Position numbers and translations under genes: made by a program. The notes under the pieces are model-generated. The model ran no database searches and was not told where the DNA came from. It saw nothing but the letters and a program-made list of their open reading frames with translations. Below, piece by piece: positions 27,616 through 37,208 of a stretch of DNA of 64,000 bases. Source of the DNA: an uncultured Paracoccaceae bacterium. Lineage in GTDB: Bacteria > Pseudomonadota > Alphaproteobacteria > Rhodobacterales > Rhodobacteraceae. Within the stretch, counting starts at the first letter, position 1. Each line of letters begins with the position of its first letter. Location: the NCBI GenBank assembly GCA_947503965.1, contig CANNFU010000002.1, forward strand, positions 1-64,000, written 5' to 3'.

Positions 27616-28692
27616 TCCGGGGGGCTCCCCGCCCCGCCCCAGCCGGTCCATCGTCAGCGCCATCGCCGCCTTTTGCGCATCCGGATCGGCCAATACCGCA
27701 AGCACGGCATCGGCAATCGGTTCTGGCTTGCAGTCTTTGCCGATGAATTCCGGCACCGCGCGTGTTTCGCTGACCAGATTAACCAAGGTCACCGTATCCA
27801 CACGCAACATGCGCGAGATGATGATCCGGCTCAGCCACGCCATATCATAGGCGATCACCATCGGCGTGCCGTTTGCGGCCAATTCAAGCGACACGGTTCC
27901 GGATGCCGCTAACGCGACATCGGCGCGCCGAAACCACGCCGCTTTGGCCGGTGAGCCCGGGTCAAGCACTGTCACAGGCACCGACCAATGTGCGACTCGT
28001 TCCTGAACCATGGCGTGCACGCCCTCGGTGGTCGGGATCACAAACTGCGTGTGCGGCACGGCAGCCGCAATGCGCAGGACGGCCTCTCCAAACCGATCGG
28101 CCAGCCGCGACACCTCCCCCTTGCGGCTGCCCGGCAGGACCAGGATCACCGTTCCTGCGCCCATGGCTGCGGCCTCATCATCGCGCGCAATAGGTTCGGC
28201 CACCACCGGGTGCCCGACAAAATCACACTCCATCCCCGCCGCCTCCATCAAAGGCGGCTCAAACGGGAACAGCGCAAGCACATGGTCGATATGGCGCGCC
28301 ATCTTTTCGGCACGGCCCGAACGCCAGGCCCAGACCGTCGGGGCGACGTAATGCACCGTGCGAATGTCGCTGGCCGCCTTTACCAGGCGAGCCACACGGA
28401 GACAAAAATCAGGACTGTCGATGGTGATCAGGATATCCGGCTCCGTCTTCAGAACAGCCTCTGCCATCTGCCTGATCCGGGCCTTCAGCGCGCGATATTT
28501 CGGCAGGATCTCGGCCAGCCCCATCACACTCAGCTCGTCCATGGGAAAACGGCTGACCAAACCTTCGGCCTGCATCAACGGTCCACCCACCCCGTCAAAC
28601 TGCACGTCAGGGCGCAACTGTTTCAGCTCCGCCATCAGGGCCGCGCCCAGTTTATCGCCCGACGGCTCGCCAGCGATCACAAAGACCTTCAT
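27541..28692 (-). CDS. lpxB: Lipid-A-disaccharide synthase
   Basis: Glycosyltransferase (GT19) joining UDP-diacylglucosamine and lipid X. 383 residues from ATG at 28692; MKVFVIAGEPSGDKLGA is the canonical LpxB start, and SPDFCLRVAR, HYVAPTVWAW and LPGSRKGEV follow. Start overlaps the lpxI stop as ATGA. Last gene of the envelope cluster and convergent with the DMT transporter, sharing 75 coding bases. Confidence 0.95.
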   Translation of the reverse strand: MKVFVIAGEPSGDKLGAALMAELKQLRPDVQFDGVGGPLMQAEGLVSRFPMDELSVMGLAEILPKYRALKARIRQMAEAVLKTEPDILITIDSPDFCLRVARLVKAASDIRTVHYVAPTVWAWRSGRAEKMARHIDHVLALFPFEPPLMEAAGMECDFVGHPVVAEPIARDDEAAAMGAGTVILVLPGSRKGEVSRLADRFGEAVLRIAAAVPHTQFVIPTTEGVHAMVQERVAHWSVPVTVLDPGSPAKAAWFRRADVALAASGTVSLELAANGTPMVIAYDMAWLSRIIISRMLRVDTVTLVNLVSETRAVPEFIGKDCKPEPIADAVLAVLADPDAQKAAMALTMDRLGRGGEPPGLRAAKAVLQRFEQATVDHHKANGQ

Positions 28693-29585
28693 GCCCCGCC
28701 TTTCGGGCGCACCCATAGAAAGGCCCCATGGTCGTTCAATATCTGCGTCACCCGTGGCGCGTCCAGCACCATGACGCCGCCCGCTTCAATCACGATCCCG
28801 GCCAATCCTGCTGCAATCGCGCGCTCTGCTGTTCCCGGCCCGATGACGGGCAAGTCCGCACGCCGATCCTGGTCCGGTTTGGGCGCCTTGAACAGTATCG
28901 TGCCGCCTATGTGTCCCTGGCCGTGAGCTTCGCCCACCAGCCAATCGGTCAGGCCATCAAATGCCGCCACGGCTGCGTCCGACACCGCGTCAAGCAGATC
29001 ACCGCCTTGTTGATCAGACGCCTTACCATAGGCATCCAGCATCGCATCCGTGCCATCCGGCCCCTCGGTCGCGATAACGCGACCCCCGCGGATCAAACAA
29101 GCCTGTCCCACGTCAGCGGCACCCATCGCCGCCACACAGGCCTCTCCGGCCTGCGCATCCGCGTGATGCACGTCCCTAGGTGCGTTTTTTGTCAAAACGC
29201 TCGGCTCTGGCAGTAAATCCGGCGCGATCTCATGGGCGGCGACAACGGTAAACCCCTGCTCCTCCATCAGCGTGATCAGCACGCGCAATGCCCCGTCATC
29301 GCCTTGCGCCAATGCCGCCGTCAGCCTTGGCACCAAAGGGGCTGTTGCCGCGTCAATTGCAGCCGGGTCAATCTCGGGGCGGCGCACGGCCCCCGCCATG
29401 CAAATGCGGGTCACACCTGCCGCTTTCAGTGTTTGCAGAAAGGTCCCCAGATGCTCGAGCCGGAACCTGATCTTGGCCGGTATCGCGGGCGCGAATCCGT
29501 GCAAAGCACATACCAGCGGCCGTTCCGGCAACCGCGCCATCAGCGCAGGTGGCAAATCGCCCATCCCTGCGATCAGCGCCAGCAT
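28689..29585 (-). CDS. lpxI: UDP-2,3-diacylglucosamine pyrophosphatase LpxI
   Basis: 298 residues of the LpxI (DUF1009) family, the alphaproteobacterial replacement for LpxH. Opening LALIAGMGDLPPALM, central LIRGGRVIATEGPDGTDAML and the end APRVTQILNDHG match the family. It hydrolyses the UDP-sugar between LpxA/C/D and LpxB action. Placed between lpxA and lpxB with a one-base overlap and ATGA respectively, so it fits the pathway order. Confidence 0.93.
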   Translation of the reverse strand: MLALIAGMGDLPPALMARLPERPLVCALHGFAPAIPAKIRFRLEHLGTFLQTLKAAGVTRICMAGAVRRPEIDPAAIDAATAPLVPRLTAALAQGDDGALRVLITLMEEQGFTVVAAHEIAPDLLPEPSVLTKNAPRDVHHADAQAGEACVAAMGAADVGQACLIRGGRVIATEGPDGTDAMLDAYGKASDQQGGDLLDAVSDAAVAAFDGLTDWLVGEAHGQGHIGGTILFKAPKPDQDRRADLPVIGPGTAERAIAAGLAGIVIEAGGVMVLDAPRVTQILNDHGAFLWVRPKGGA

Positions 29586-30370
29586 CAGCTGCCGGGGGTC
29601 AGGATATTGCGGTCTGTATCACCCAGGATGAACTCTACCATCTGCTGCACAAACGGGCTGTCGCTTTCATCCGACAGGCGATTGGCGCGATCCTGAAATG
29701 TGCCCTCGCCATCCTTGAGCATCTGAAACGCGGCGCGCAGCGCGGTGATATCGGCCCGCCCCACGCCCTTACGCTTTAGACCGACGAGGTTCAGCCCATC
29801 CAGAACGCCACGCGGACCCTGTACCAGCCCATGCGGCAAGACATCCTTGGTCACCATCGTGACAGCGCCGATAATCGCGCCCTGCCCGATGCGCACGAAC
29901 TGATGCACACCACACAGGCCGCCGATAATGACGTCGTCCTCGATGATACAGTGCCCCGCCACGGCCGAGGAATTCACCACGATCACGCGATCGCCGATCT
30001 GCACGTCATGGGCCACGTGGCACCCGGCCATGAACAACCCATCATCGCCAATCCGCGTTTCGCCGCCGCCACCGGCGGTGCCGGTATTGATTGTTACATG
30101 CTCGCGAATACGGTTGCGGGCGCCGATCCGCAGGCGGGTCTTTTCACCCCCGAATTTCAGATCCTGCGGGATCTCTCCGATCACCGCAAAGGAGTAAATC
30201 TCGGAGTTGGCGCCGATATGTGTGTCACCTGCCAGAACCACGTGGCTTTTCAGGATCACACCTTCACCCAGCACCACCTCTGGCCCAATGACACAAAACG
30301 GCCCGATCACGCAATCGGCGCCAATCTGGGCGCCTTCTTCGATCACGGCAGAGGGGTGGATCTGTACCAT
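29585..30370 (-). CDS. lpxA: UDP-N-acetylglucosamine O-acyltransferase
   Basis: First enzyme of lipid A synthesis, 261 residues, usual length. Left-handed beta-helix hexapeptide repeats begin at IHPSAVIEEGAQIGADCVIGPF and run to about residue 190, with the catalytic-His region CHVAHDVQIGD. The C-terminal helical domain contains ALRAAFQMLKDGEGTF. Coupled to fabZ upstream and lpxI downstream by single-base overlaps. Confidence 0.96.
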   Translation of the reverse strand: MVQIHPSAVIEEGAQIGADCVIGPFCVIGPEVVLGEGVILKSHVVLAGDTHIGANSEIYSFAVIGEIPQDLKFGGEKTRLRIGARNRIREHVTINTGTAGGGGETRIGDDGLFMAGCHVAHDVQIGDRVIVVNSSAVAGHCIIEDDVIIGGLCGVHQFVRIGQGAIIGAVTMVTKDVLPHGLVQGPRGVLDGLNLVGLKRKGVGRADITALRAAFQMLKDGEGTFQDRANRLSDESDSPFVQQMVEFILGDTDRNILTPGS

Positions 30371-30831
30371 CAGCCTTGCATGTCCATCATGGCGGTAAAT
30401 TCGGCCTCGGCGGCCATTTCACCATCCACCGTGGCTACGCCCTTGAAGCGCCAGACCTTGCCGCCGGGCTTGCCGCGTGTGGTTTCCACATGCATCTCAA
30501 GCACGTCACCCGGCACCACCTTGCGACGGAATTTGCAGCCGTCAATGGCCATGAAATAAACCAGCAGATTGCCATCGGTCAGACCCAGCGATGCCCCCAC
30601 CATGACGGCAGTGGTCTGGGCCATCGCCTCGACAATCGTGACACCGGGCATGATCGGATTGCCGGGAAAATGACCCTGAAAATGCGGTTCGTTCATCGTG
30701 ACGTTCTTGATCCCGACGGCAGAGGTCGTGCCATTGATGCTGTGCACCTTGTCGACCAGCAGAAATGGATAACGGTGTGGCAGAATTTTCTGGATAAGCT
30801 GGATATCGGCTTCGGTCACGGCGTCGGACAT
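30370..30831 (-). CDS. fabZ: 3-hydroxyacyl-ACP dehydratase FabZ
   Basis: 153 residues, hot-dog fold. Catalytic His54 ([14 protein letters not shown]) and Glu68 (VEAMAQ) are in place, with the [12 protein letters not shown] start. It removes water from hydroxyacyl-ACPs and competes with LpxA/LpxD for them, so the clustering balances phospholipid and lipid A synthesis. The 84-base gap from skp holds no recognisable gene. Confidence 0.96.
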   Translation of the reverse strand: MSDAVTEADIQLIQKILPHRYPFLLVDKVHSINGTTSAVGIKNVTMNEPHFQGHFPGNPIMPGVTIVEAMAQTTAVMVGASLGLTDGNLLVYFMAIDGCKFRRKVVPGDVLEMHVETTRGKPGGKVWRFKGVATVDGEMAAEAEFTAMMDMQG

Positions 30832-30915
30832 GAGGCAGCAGTTCCTTGTTATTGTTGCGGTTCTCGGTCCGCTTTCCCCTCAGTAACAAGCCCGCGACAT
30901 CCGGGCAAGCATCCG

Positions 30916-31443
30916 CTAGCGGGTGCCATCACCTAAAGCGGCATCAATACGGACAATAAGATCGTCGGTGATGTTGGCCGCACGCACCGAAAGGATCACA
31001 TTACGCTGATCCATCACCATCAGCGCGCCACGTTCCAGCATCACGTCGATGATGACACTTTGCACGCGTTCTTCGAACTCGGCACGGGCCGCGGTGCTGG
31101 CGGCTTGCAGCTCTGTGTTCTTGGCATCGCGCGCACGGCGCACCTCCTGCACCATTTCATCAAACGCATCGGCCTCTGCGCGAAATTCTTCGGGCGTCAT
31201 GTCGGGGCGGCGCAATGTCAGGCTGCGCTCTTCCTCGGTCAGTGTTTCGACGATACGGTCGTTTTCGGCCTGTACTGCGGCGGCCTGTTCGGCCAGATCA
31301 CGTGCCAGCCGACGACCGTACAGCGTTTCGAAATATAGCCGCTCACTGTCGATAATCAGAATTTGCGGGTTTACCGGACCTTGCTGGGCTGCCAGGGGCA
31401 CCGCCATCAGCACCCAGACAAGGATCGCGCAAACCAGCCGCAT
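30916..31443 (-). CDS. skp: OmpH/Skp-family periplasmic chaperone
   Basis: 175 residues with a signal peptide (MRLVCAILVWVLMAVPLAA). The long helical middle is rich in Ala, Glu and Arg (AVQAENDRIVETLTEEERSL), as in the tentacles of Skp, which keeps outer-membrane proteins soluble on the way to BamA. Directly follows bamA with a one-base overlap. Annotation rests on the helical composition plus the conserved position; skp/ompH sequences diverge strongly. Confidence 0.85.
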   Translation of the reverse strand: MRLVCAILVWVLMAVPLAAQQGPVNPQILIIDSERLYFETLYGRRLARDLAEQAAAVQAENDRIVETLTEEERSLTLRRPDMTPEEFRAEADAFDEMVQEVRRARDAKNTELQAASTAARAEFEERVQSVIIDVMLERGALMVMDQRNVILSVRAANITDDLIVRIDAALGDGTR

Positions 31444-33749
31444 CAGAAACTGGTCGAAATCGTCAGATCAAAGGACTTCGGATTGTCGAAATCCTGCACG
31501 TCCAGCGGTTCGGTAAAGTTGAACCGCAGCGGGCCAATTGGCGTGGTCCAAAAGATAGATGCACCAATAACCGACCGGGCAAGCGGGTCATTCGACAGCA
31601 CATTCGCCGTTCCCGTCTCACCCACATCCCAAACCGAGCCAATGTCAAGGAACAGACCGCCACTGATCCCGTATTCACTGGGCAGGCCCAGCGGGAACTC
31701 GGCCTCGAACCGGGCTACTGCAAAGGCGTTGCCGCCAAGGGCATCATCGGTATCAGCATCACGCGGCCCGATGCCGCCCGGATCAAAACCACGCATCAGG
31801 CGGCTGTTGAGGAAAAACCGGTCGGTGACGCGGCTGCTGCTATCCTGATAATTCAACAATCCCCCCTCTAGCGTCGCCCGCAGCGTGACCTCTTCGTTGA
31901 AAATCTTTGTCTCTGCACCAGCAAGGGCTGTTGTCTTGATGAACTGCGCGTCACCAACGCCAAATTCCTGCCCAAACCGTAGAATGATACCGGCGTTGGG
32001 ATTCAATCCTGTCCGGCGAGTGTCATAACTGTAGTTGTAGCCAAGCGCGTGTGTGGTCACAGCCCCCTCGTCCGCCTCATTCTGAATGATCTGGCTGGCC
32101 GAATCCGACACATCCGACAGGTCGGTATACTCAAGCGCATAAAACACAGACAGGCGGCCATTTTCGCTGACTGGAAAGCGCAGTGAAGGGCTCAATCGCA
32201 CGGCTTCAGTGTCATAAAGTGCGTTTTCGTTGTTCGTTGTCCGATAGGACAAATCAACGCCAAATCGCAGATCGCGCCCCAGAAGATTGGGTTCGGCAAA
32301 GCCGATACCATAACGTTGGTTATTCTCGGCGGTCGAGATGTCAAAACTGAAACGCTGCCCGCGCCCTCTGAAATTCCGCTCACGGTACGACGCAATCAGG
32401 CCGAAACCGGTGTCACTGCTGAAATTAGCCCCGAAGGAGAGTTCTCCGGTCGGGCCTTCGACCACATCCACATCGACGATCACCTGGTTGGGTGATGATC
32501 CGGGGCGTGTGTCCACGCTTGCGTTCTGAAAGAACCCCAAGGCGCGAATGCGCTGTGCGCTTTGGCGGATTTCGCGGGGGTTGAACGGATCACCCTCAAC
32601 CACCCGGAACTGGTTGCGGATCACACGGTCAAGCGTGGTGCCGTTTCCTTCGATGTCGATGCGCTCCACGAAAATGCGCGGTGCGGGCACCAGGACATAT
32701 TCGACATTCAGCGACAGATCGCGGTCGTTACGGGTGATGCGTGGTTCAACCTGGACAAAGTTCAGACCACGCTGCAGCGCCAGACGTTCAATCCGGTCGA
32801 CATCCGTATCAACCGGCACGGGCGAATAGGTCGCGCCCCGGCGTACCTTGACCGCGCGTTCGAAATCAGCGGCATTCACACTAGGGATCTCACTGCGCAC
32901 CGAAACATCGGCAAAGCTGAACCGCTGCCCTTCACGCAAGTTGAAGGTGACCAGATAGGCATCGCGTTCATTTGTCAGCGTGACATCGACGTTCTGAACC
33001 ACAAAATCCGCAAAACCGCGCGACCGATAGAAATCAGTCAGCAATTCGCGGTCACGGGCGATCCGGTCCGGTGAATAGGTGTCCCGCGACACCAGCGTGC
33101 GAAAAATTCCCGCCTGTTTGGTATCGAGCACACGGCGCAGACGCCCGTCAGAAAATGTGCGGTTGCCCAGAAAAGACACGCGCTCGATCTCGGTCACTGC
33201 GGATTCGATCACTTCAAAGACAAGGTTCACGCGGTTATCGGGCAGCCTGATAATCCGCGGTGTGACCACCGCGTTGATCCGGCCCTGCTGGGCATAGGCT
33301 TGCGTGATGGCGGCAGTATCCGCCTCGGCCTGTGTCGGGTTATAGACACGGCGCGGCTGTGATTGAACCAACTGCAAAAGCTGGGCATCGCGCAGACGCG
33401 CATTTCCTTCGATGTTGATCAGGTTGATCGTCGGGTATTCAACCACCTCGATCAGCAGTACGCGCCCGCGCGGTATGACATCCACACGTTCAAACAGACC
33501 TGAATCGCGGATACGTTGCCCGGCATCGTTCAGTTCCGCGGTGCTGACCGTATCGCCGACATCTATACCGGCAAAGGTCAGAATAGTCCCATCCGCAACC
33601 CGTTGGTTGCCTTCGATCGTGATCGCCGTGACGGTCACCGACTGGGCATGTACTGCAGGTGCGGCCCAAACAACCATCAGCAATGCAACACAAAGTCCCG
33701 TTATCACCCGTCGGCTTTGCGCCGTGATCTGCCCGACAATTCTTTTCAT
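31443..33749 (-). CDS. bamA: Outer membrane protein assembly factor BamA
   Basis: 768 residues from ATG at 33749. The signal peptide follows a basic start (MKRIVGQITAQSRRVITG, cut near VHAQ). Five POTRA domains cover about residues 35-430 (first begins VTAITIEGNQRVADGTIL), then the Omp85 beta-barrel, which contains the conserved LMRGFDPGGIGPRD and ends with terminal Phe. Essential for inserting barrels into the outer membrane. An upstream extension to 33887 is unlikely, since a promoter-like TTGACA lies inside it. Confidence 0.96.
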   Translation of the reverse strand: MKRIVGQITAQSRRVITGLCVALLMVVWAAPAVHAQSVTVTAITIEGNQRVADGTILTFAGIDVGDTVSTAELNDAGQRIRDSGLFERVDVIPRGRVLLIEVVEYPTINLINIEGNARLRDAQLLQLVQSQPRRVYNPTQAEADTAAITQAYAQQGRINAVVTPRIIRLPDNRVNLVFEVIESAVTEIERVSFLGNRTFSDGRLRRVLDTKQAGIFRTLVSRDTYSPDRIARDRELLTDFYRSRGFADFVVQNVDVTLTNERDAYLVTFNLREGQRFSFADVSVRSEIPSVNAADFERAVKVRRGATYSPVPVDTDVDRIERLALQRGLNFVQVEPRITRNDRDLSLNVEYVLVPAPRIFVERIDIEGNGTTLDRVIRNQFRVVEGDPFNPREIRQSAQRIRALGFFQNASVDTRPGSSPNQVIVDVDVVEGPTGELSFGANFSSDTGFGLIASYRERNFRGRGQRFSFDISTAENNQRYGIGFAEPNLLGRDLRFGVDLSYRTTNNENALYDTEAVRLSPSLRFPVSENGRLSVFYALEYTDLSDVSDSASQIIQNEADEGAVTTHALGYNYSYDTRRTGLNPNAGIILRFGQEFGVGDAQFIKTTALAGAETKIFNEEVTLRATLEGGLLNYQDSSSRVTDRFFLNSRLMRGFDPGGIGPRDADTDDALGGNAFAVARFEAEFPLGLPSEYGISGGLFLDIGSVWDVGETGTANVLSNDPLARSVIGASIFWTTPIGPLRFNFTEPLDVQDFDNPKSFDLTISTSF

Positions 33750-33782
33750 TTTTACCGCCCGTCTCACGTCCCAGTCCTTGCC

Positions 33783-33811
33783 GAAGTAGCCGCTCTGCAG
33801 GGGGATGTCAA
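33783..33811 (-). promoter_or_regulatory. Probable sigma70-type promoter of bamA
   Basis: On the minus strand a perfect TTGACA (33811-33806) is followed after 17 bases by TACTTC (33788-33783), 34 bases ahead of the bamA ATG. This would give bamA-skp-fabZ-lpx transcription independent of rseP. An 8-bp hairpin (33835-33855) lies just upstream. Confidence 0.5.
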
Positions 33812-33834
33812 AACGGCAAATGCACGACTTTCGA

Positions 33835-33855
33835 CTTTTGCGAAGCCCGCAAAAG
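33835..33855. other. Perfect hairpin between rseP and bamA
   Basis: CTTTTGCG (33835-33842) and CGCAAAAG (33848-33855) pair fully around a 5-base loop. On the minus strand no U run follows, so it is not a classical terminator; it could be a processing or regulatory hairpin upstream of bamA. Confidence 0.4.
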
Positions 33856-33897
33856 CACCATGAAACAAGCTGGCCTATGGCTGTCACGGCACCCGGA

Positions 33898-35223
33898 TTA
33901 GGGGCACAACACCGTATCGTTGAGAATTGTGAACGACATCAACGACAAGATCAGTGCCAGACCAACGAACATGAACACCTGCACGGCCCGATCGCTGGGC
34001 TTGCGGCGGGCCACCGCCTCATAGACATAGAACATCAGATGCCCGCCATCTAGGACAGGAATCGGAAAGAGGTTGATCAGACCCACCGCTGCCGACAAGG
34101 CCCCGATAAACCAGATGAAACTCTGCGCGCCCTGTTCGGCCATTGATCCGCTGGTTTCGGCAATACCTACCGGACCAGACAGATTGCAGGTCGAAATCTG
34201 GCCAAACAGGATATGTTTCAACGCGGACAGCGATGTGGTGACGGTGTTCCACAACCCCTCTGCCCCCAGCTGTATTGCTTCCATTGGCCCGATCGCCTCG
34301 GTCTGCGCGGCAAAAAACAACTGGCCCGTGATGCCGATCCGGTACACCGTCTCGAACGTGCCGCCGGGGCGTGGTTCATCGGTCGCCCGCGGCTCAAGCG
34401 TGACGGTCAGCTCCTCACCATCGCGCCACAAGGTCAGCTCTAAAGGCGCCCCTTGGGCCGCCAACACCAGTTCCTGCAATTGCGGAAAGGCGAAAATCGG
34501 CTGGCCATCCACGGCCATGATGACGTCGTTCACCTTGATGTCCGCATCATCAGCCGCCGATCGCGGACTGACGCTGGCAACGGCTGTGGGCATCAGGTAC
34601 GGCCCCGCCACGGTAATCTCCTGCCCGTCGCGCAGTACCTGATAATCCAGACGCTCTTCCAACGGCAGCGCATCAATCAGATTGCCTTCGCGGTCGGGGT
34701 TATCCCAAAGCATTCCTTCAACCGCGACGAACACATCACCGGGCTGCAAATCCGTGGTGTAGCTTGGCGGCAATTCGCGCAATTCACCAAAAGTGACAGG
34801 CGTGACCGCGCGGCCCTGATGCATGATCGATCCGGCAAAGATCGCAATCGCCAGAATAAAGTTGAAAATCGGCCCTGCCGCAACAGTCGCCACCCGCGCC
34901 CACAACGGCGCACCTAGCATAGTGCGTCGGGCATCAACGGCTGAAACAGTCCCGTCAGACCCGACACTGGCAGCATTGGCATCGCCCAGAAACTTTACAT
35001 AGCCACCCAGGGGGAGTGCCGCGACCTGCCATTGCGTGCCACGCTTGTCCGTCCGGCTATAAATCACCGGACCAAAGCCGAGCGAAAACACATCTGCATG
35101 AATACCGCACCAGCGACCGACGATGTAGTGACCATATTCGTGGATCGCCACGATCACAGACAGGGCCACCACGAACGCGATGATCATATAAGCGAAATTG
35201 CCGAACATCGGCACAAATTGCAT
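33898..35223 (-). CDS. rseP: RIP metalloprotease RseP
   Basis: Site-2 intramembrane zinc protease, 441 residues from ATG at 35223. HEYGH zinc motif at 28-32 inside the first membrane segment, two PDZ-like regions in the periplasmic part (about 130-300), and the second metal motif LDGGH near the C terminus with NLFPIPVLDGGHLM. It cleaves anti-sigma factors and signal peptide remnants in the family. Thirteen bases downstream of dxr. Confidence 0.94.
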   Translation of the reverse strand: MQFVPMFGNFAYMIIAFVVALSVIVAIHEYGHYIVGRWCGIHADVFSLGFGPVIYSRTDKRGTQWQVAALPLGGYVKFLGDANAASVGSDGTVSAVDARRTMLGAPLWARVATVAAGPIFNFILAIAIFAGSIMHQGRAVTPVTFGELRELPPSYTTDLQPGDVFVAVEGMLWDNPDREGNLIDALPLEERLDYQVLRDGQEITVAGPYLMPTAVASVSPRSAADDADIKVNDVIMAVDGQPIFAFPQLQELVLAAQGAPLELTLWRDGEELTVTLEPRATDEPRPGGTFETVYRIGITGQLFFAAQTEAIGPMEAIQLGAEGLWNTVTTSLSALKHILFGQISTCNLSGPVGIAETSGSMAEQGAQSFIWFIGALSAAVGLINLFPIPVLDGGHLMFYVYEAVARRKPSDRAVQVFMFVGLALILSLMSFTILNDTVLCP

Positions 35224-35236
35224 CAGGTCCAAAGCA

Positions 35237-36406
35237 TTATCCCAACTGGCTGATGGCCTCACCCGCGCGCACACGGGCCAGCCTGTCTGTCTCAAGCACA
35301 TTATCTAGGGTGATTGCGGCATTTTGCAGCCCACCCTCGGATGACATTTTGTCCAACGTGGCGGCAACGACCCGGGACATGTCCAAAAAACCGATCTCGC
35401 CCGCGATGAACCCGTCCAATGCGCGTTCCTTTGCGGCGTTGAACACGGCCCCCGACAAACCACCCGCTTCCATGACCCGCTTGGCAATGCCAAGCGCCGG
35501 GTAGCGTGCGTCATCAGGTGCCTCAAAACTCAGGCTGCCGATCTGCGCCAGGTCCAGCCGTTCGACCGGCAGCGCCTTTCGTTCCGGCCAATGCAGCGCA
35601 TAGCCAATCGCATGGCGCATATCCGGCGGGCCCACATGGGCCATCAGCGCGCCGTCGTTAAAGCCAACCATCGCATGGATCAGGCTTTCACGATGCACCA
35701 GCACCTCAATCATATCTGGCGAGACATTAAAAAACTCTTTCGTCTCAATCAGTTCCATGGCCTTGTTGAACATGGACGCACTGTCGATGGTAATGCGCTG
35801 TCCCATATCCCAATTGGGATGGCTCGATGCTTCGGCCAATGTCGCCGTTGCCAATTTTTCAACGGGCCAATCACGGAACGCGCCACCGCTTGCGGTGATG
35901 ATCACCCGCTCGACCGCCGCCATATGTTCGCCCACCAGCGCCTGAAACACAGCTGAATGTTCGCTATCCACCGGCAGCACCGTTGCCCCATGCGCCTTGG
36001 CCCTGCCCAGTAACAACGGTCCCGCTGTCACCAGCGACTCCTTGTTGGCCAGCGCCAGCGTCGTGCCATGTGCCAACGCCTCCAGTCCCGGCACCAGCCC
36101 CGCCGAACCCATAATCGCCGACAATGCCCAATCAACCGGACGCGCCGCCGCCTCTGCCACTGCATCAGGCCCGGCCGCAACCTCTACCCCACTGCCCGCC
36201 AGCAGCGTCTTCAATTCACCATAACATTCCGGATAGCACGTCACCGCCAGATCGGCCTTCAACAGCACCGCATCCTTGGCCAATTGTTCCAGATTGCGGC
36301 CACCGGTCAGGGCCACCACGTCATAGGCCGCATCATCCCGCGCAATCAGATCAATCGCAGACTGCCCGACCGATCCCGTTGCCCCGAACAGCGTGATCCG
36401 CCTCAA
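35237..36406 (-). CDS. dxr: 1-deoxy-D-xylulose-5-phosphate reductoisomerase
   Basis: Second MEP-pathway enzyme, making 2-C-methylerythritol 4-phosphate with NADPH. 389 residues; nucleotide-binding GATGSVG (8-14), metal/substrate motifs LPVDSEHSAVFQAL and ITASGGAFRDW, and HPNWDMGQRITIDSASM are intact. ATGA overlap with cdsA upstream. Its product feeds IspDF (12.0 kb) and finally UppS, encoded two genes upstream here. Confidence 0.96.
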   Translation of the reverse strand: MRRITLFGATGSVGQSAIDLIARDDAAYDVVALTGGRNLEQLAKDAVLLKADLAVTCYPECYGELKTLLAGSGVEVAAGPDAVAEAAARPVDWALSAIMGSAGLVPGLEALAHGTTLALANKESLVTAGPLLLGRAKAHGATVLPVDSEHSAVFQALVGEHMAAVERVIITASGGAFRDWPVEKLATATLAEASSHPNWDMGQRITIDSASMFNKAMELIETKEFFNVSPDMIEVLVHRESLIHAMVGFNDGALMAHVGPPDMRHAIGYALHWPERKALPVERLDLAQIGSLSFEAPDDARYPALGIAKRVMEAGGLSGAVFNAAKERALDGFIAGEIGFLDMSRVVAATLDKMSSEGGLQNAAITLDNVLETDRLARVRAGEAISQLG

Positions 36407-37206
36407 AAGACGACCCCCGGCACATCCGCGATATCAGCCAAGAAAATCAGGAACAGCGAGGCACCCAACAGCGCATCAAACCGATCAAACAAGCCGCCAT
36501 GGCCGGGGATCAGGGTCGAGCTGTCCTTGACCCCCATCCGACGCTTCAGCGCACTTTCGGCGATATCTCCCATCTGTCCGGCAAAACTCAGCACCATCGA
36601 AATCAGGACAACCCAAATCCCGGCATTGGTGAACAGCGTAAAGATAAACCCCACGATGCCCGCGCCGATCCACCCGGCCACGGTCCCGCTCCAGGTTTTC
36701 TTGGGGCTGATCTTGGGCCAGAATTTCGGACCGCCAAAGGACTTACCGGCAAAATATCCAAAGATATCGGTCACGATGACGACCGACATCAGCCACAAAA
36801 GCCAGGTAAAGCCAAAATCCATCCGGAAATGAACAAGCCCCCAACCGGCCACCTGAATACCCAAGGCAAAGATAAAGAACGTCTTGATTTCGGTCTTGAG
36901 CTGCGTGATCCCGATCAGTGGCACCACCAGAAACAGCAAAAAGCCCCAATAAGTGCCTTCCGCCAACTGTCCCGACATGACCGAAGCGGCAAGAGCGGCG
37001 AGCAACATGCCCTTGGTCGGCTCGTTCGGCCGGATCATCATCCAGAGTTCCCAGATCATCACCGCCGAGACGAAAACAACCATCATCTGGAACCACACGC
37101 CGCCCAAAATGACACCAATGGCCCCCACGACCACCATGGCAGCACTTGAGGCCATCCTGACTGTTAGATCATCCCACTTTGTCGGATTTGCAGGTGGGGT
37201 CGTCAT
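36403..37206 (-). CDS. cdsA: Phosphatidate cytidylyltransferase
   Basis: Makes CDP-diacylglycerol, the branch point to phosphatidylglycerol (PgpA at 13.1 kb) and phosphatidylethanolamine. 267 residues from ATG at 37206, with eight or so membrane helices and the C-terminal CdsA signature KRRMGVKDSSTLIPGHGGLFDRFDAL. The preceding FGYFAGKSFGGPK and SPKKTWSG also fit. Overlaps dxr by ATGA. Confidence 0.95.
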   Translation of the reverse strand: MTTPPANPTKWDDLTVRMASSAAMVVVGAIGVILGGVWFQMMVVFVSAVMIWELWMMIRPNEPTKGMLLAALAASVMSGQLAEGTYWGFLLFLVVPLIGITQLKTEIKTFFIFALGIQVAGWGLVHFRMDFGFTWLLWLMSVVIVTDIFGYFAGKSFGGPKFWPKISPKKTWSGTVAGWIGAGIVGFIFTLFTNAGIWVVLISMVLSFAGQMGDIAESALKRRMGVKDSSTLIPGHGGLFDRFDALLGASLFLIFLADIADVPGVVF

Positions 37207-37208
37207 AT

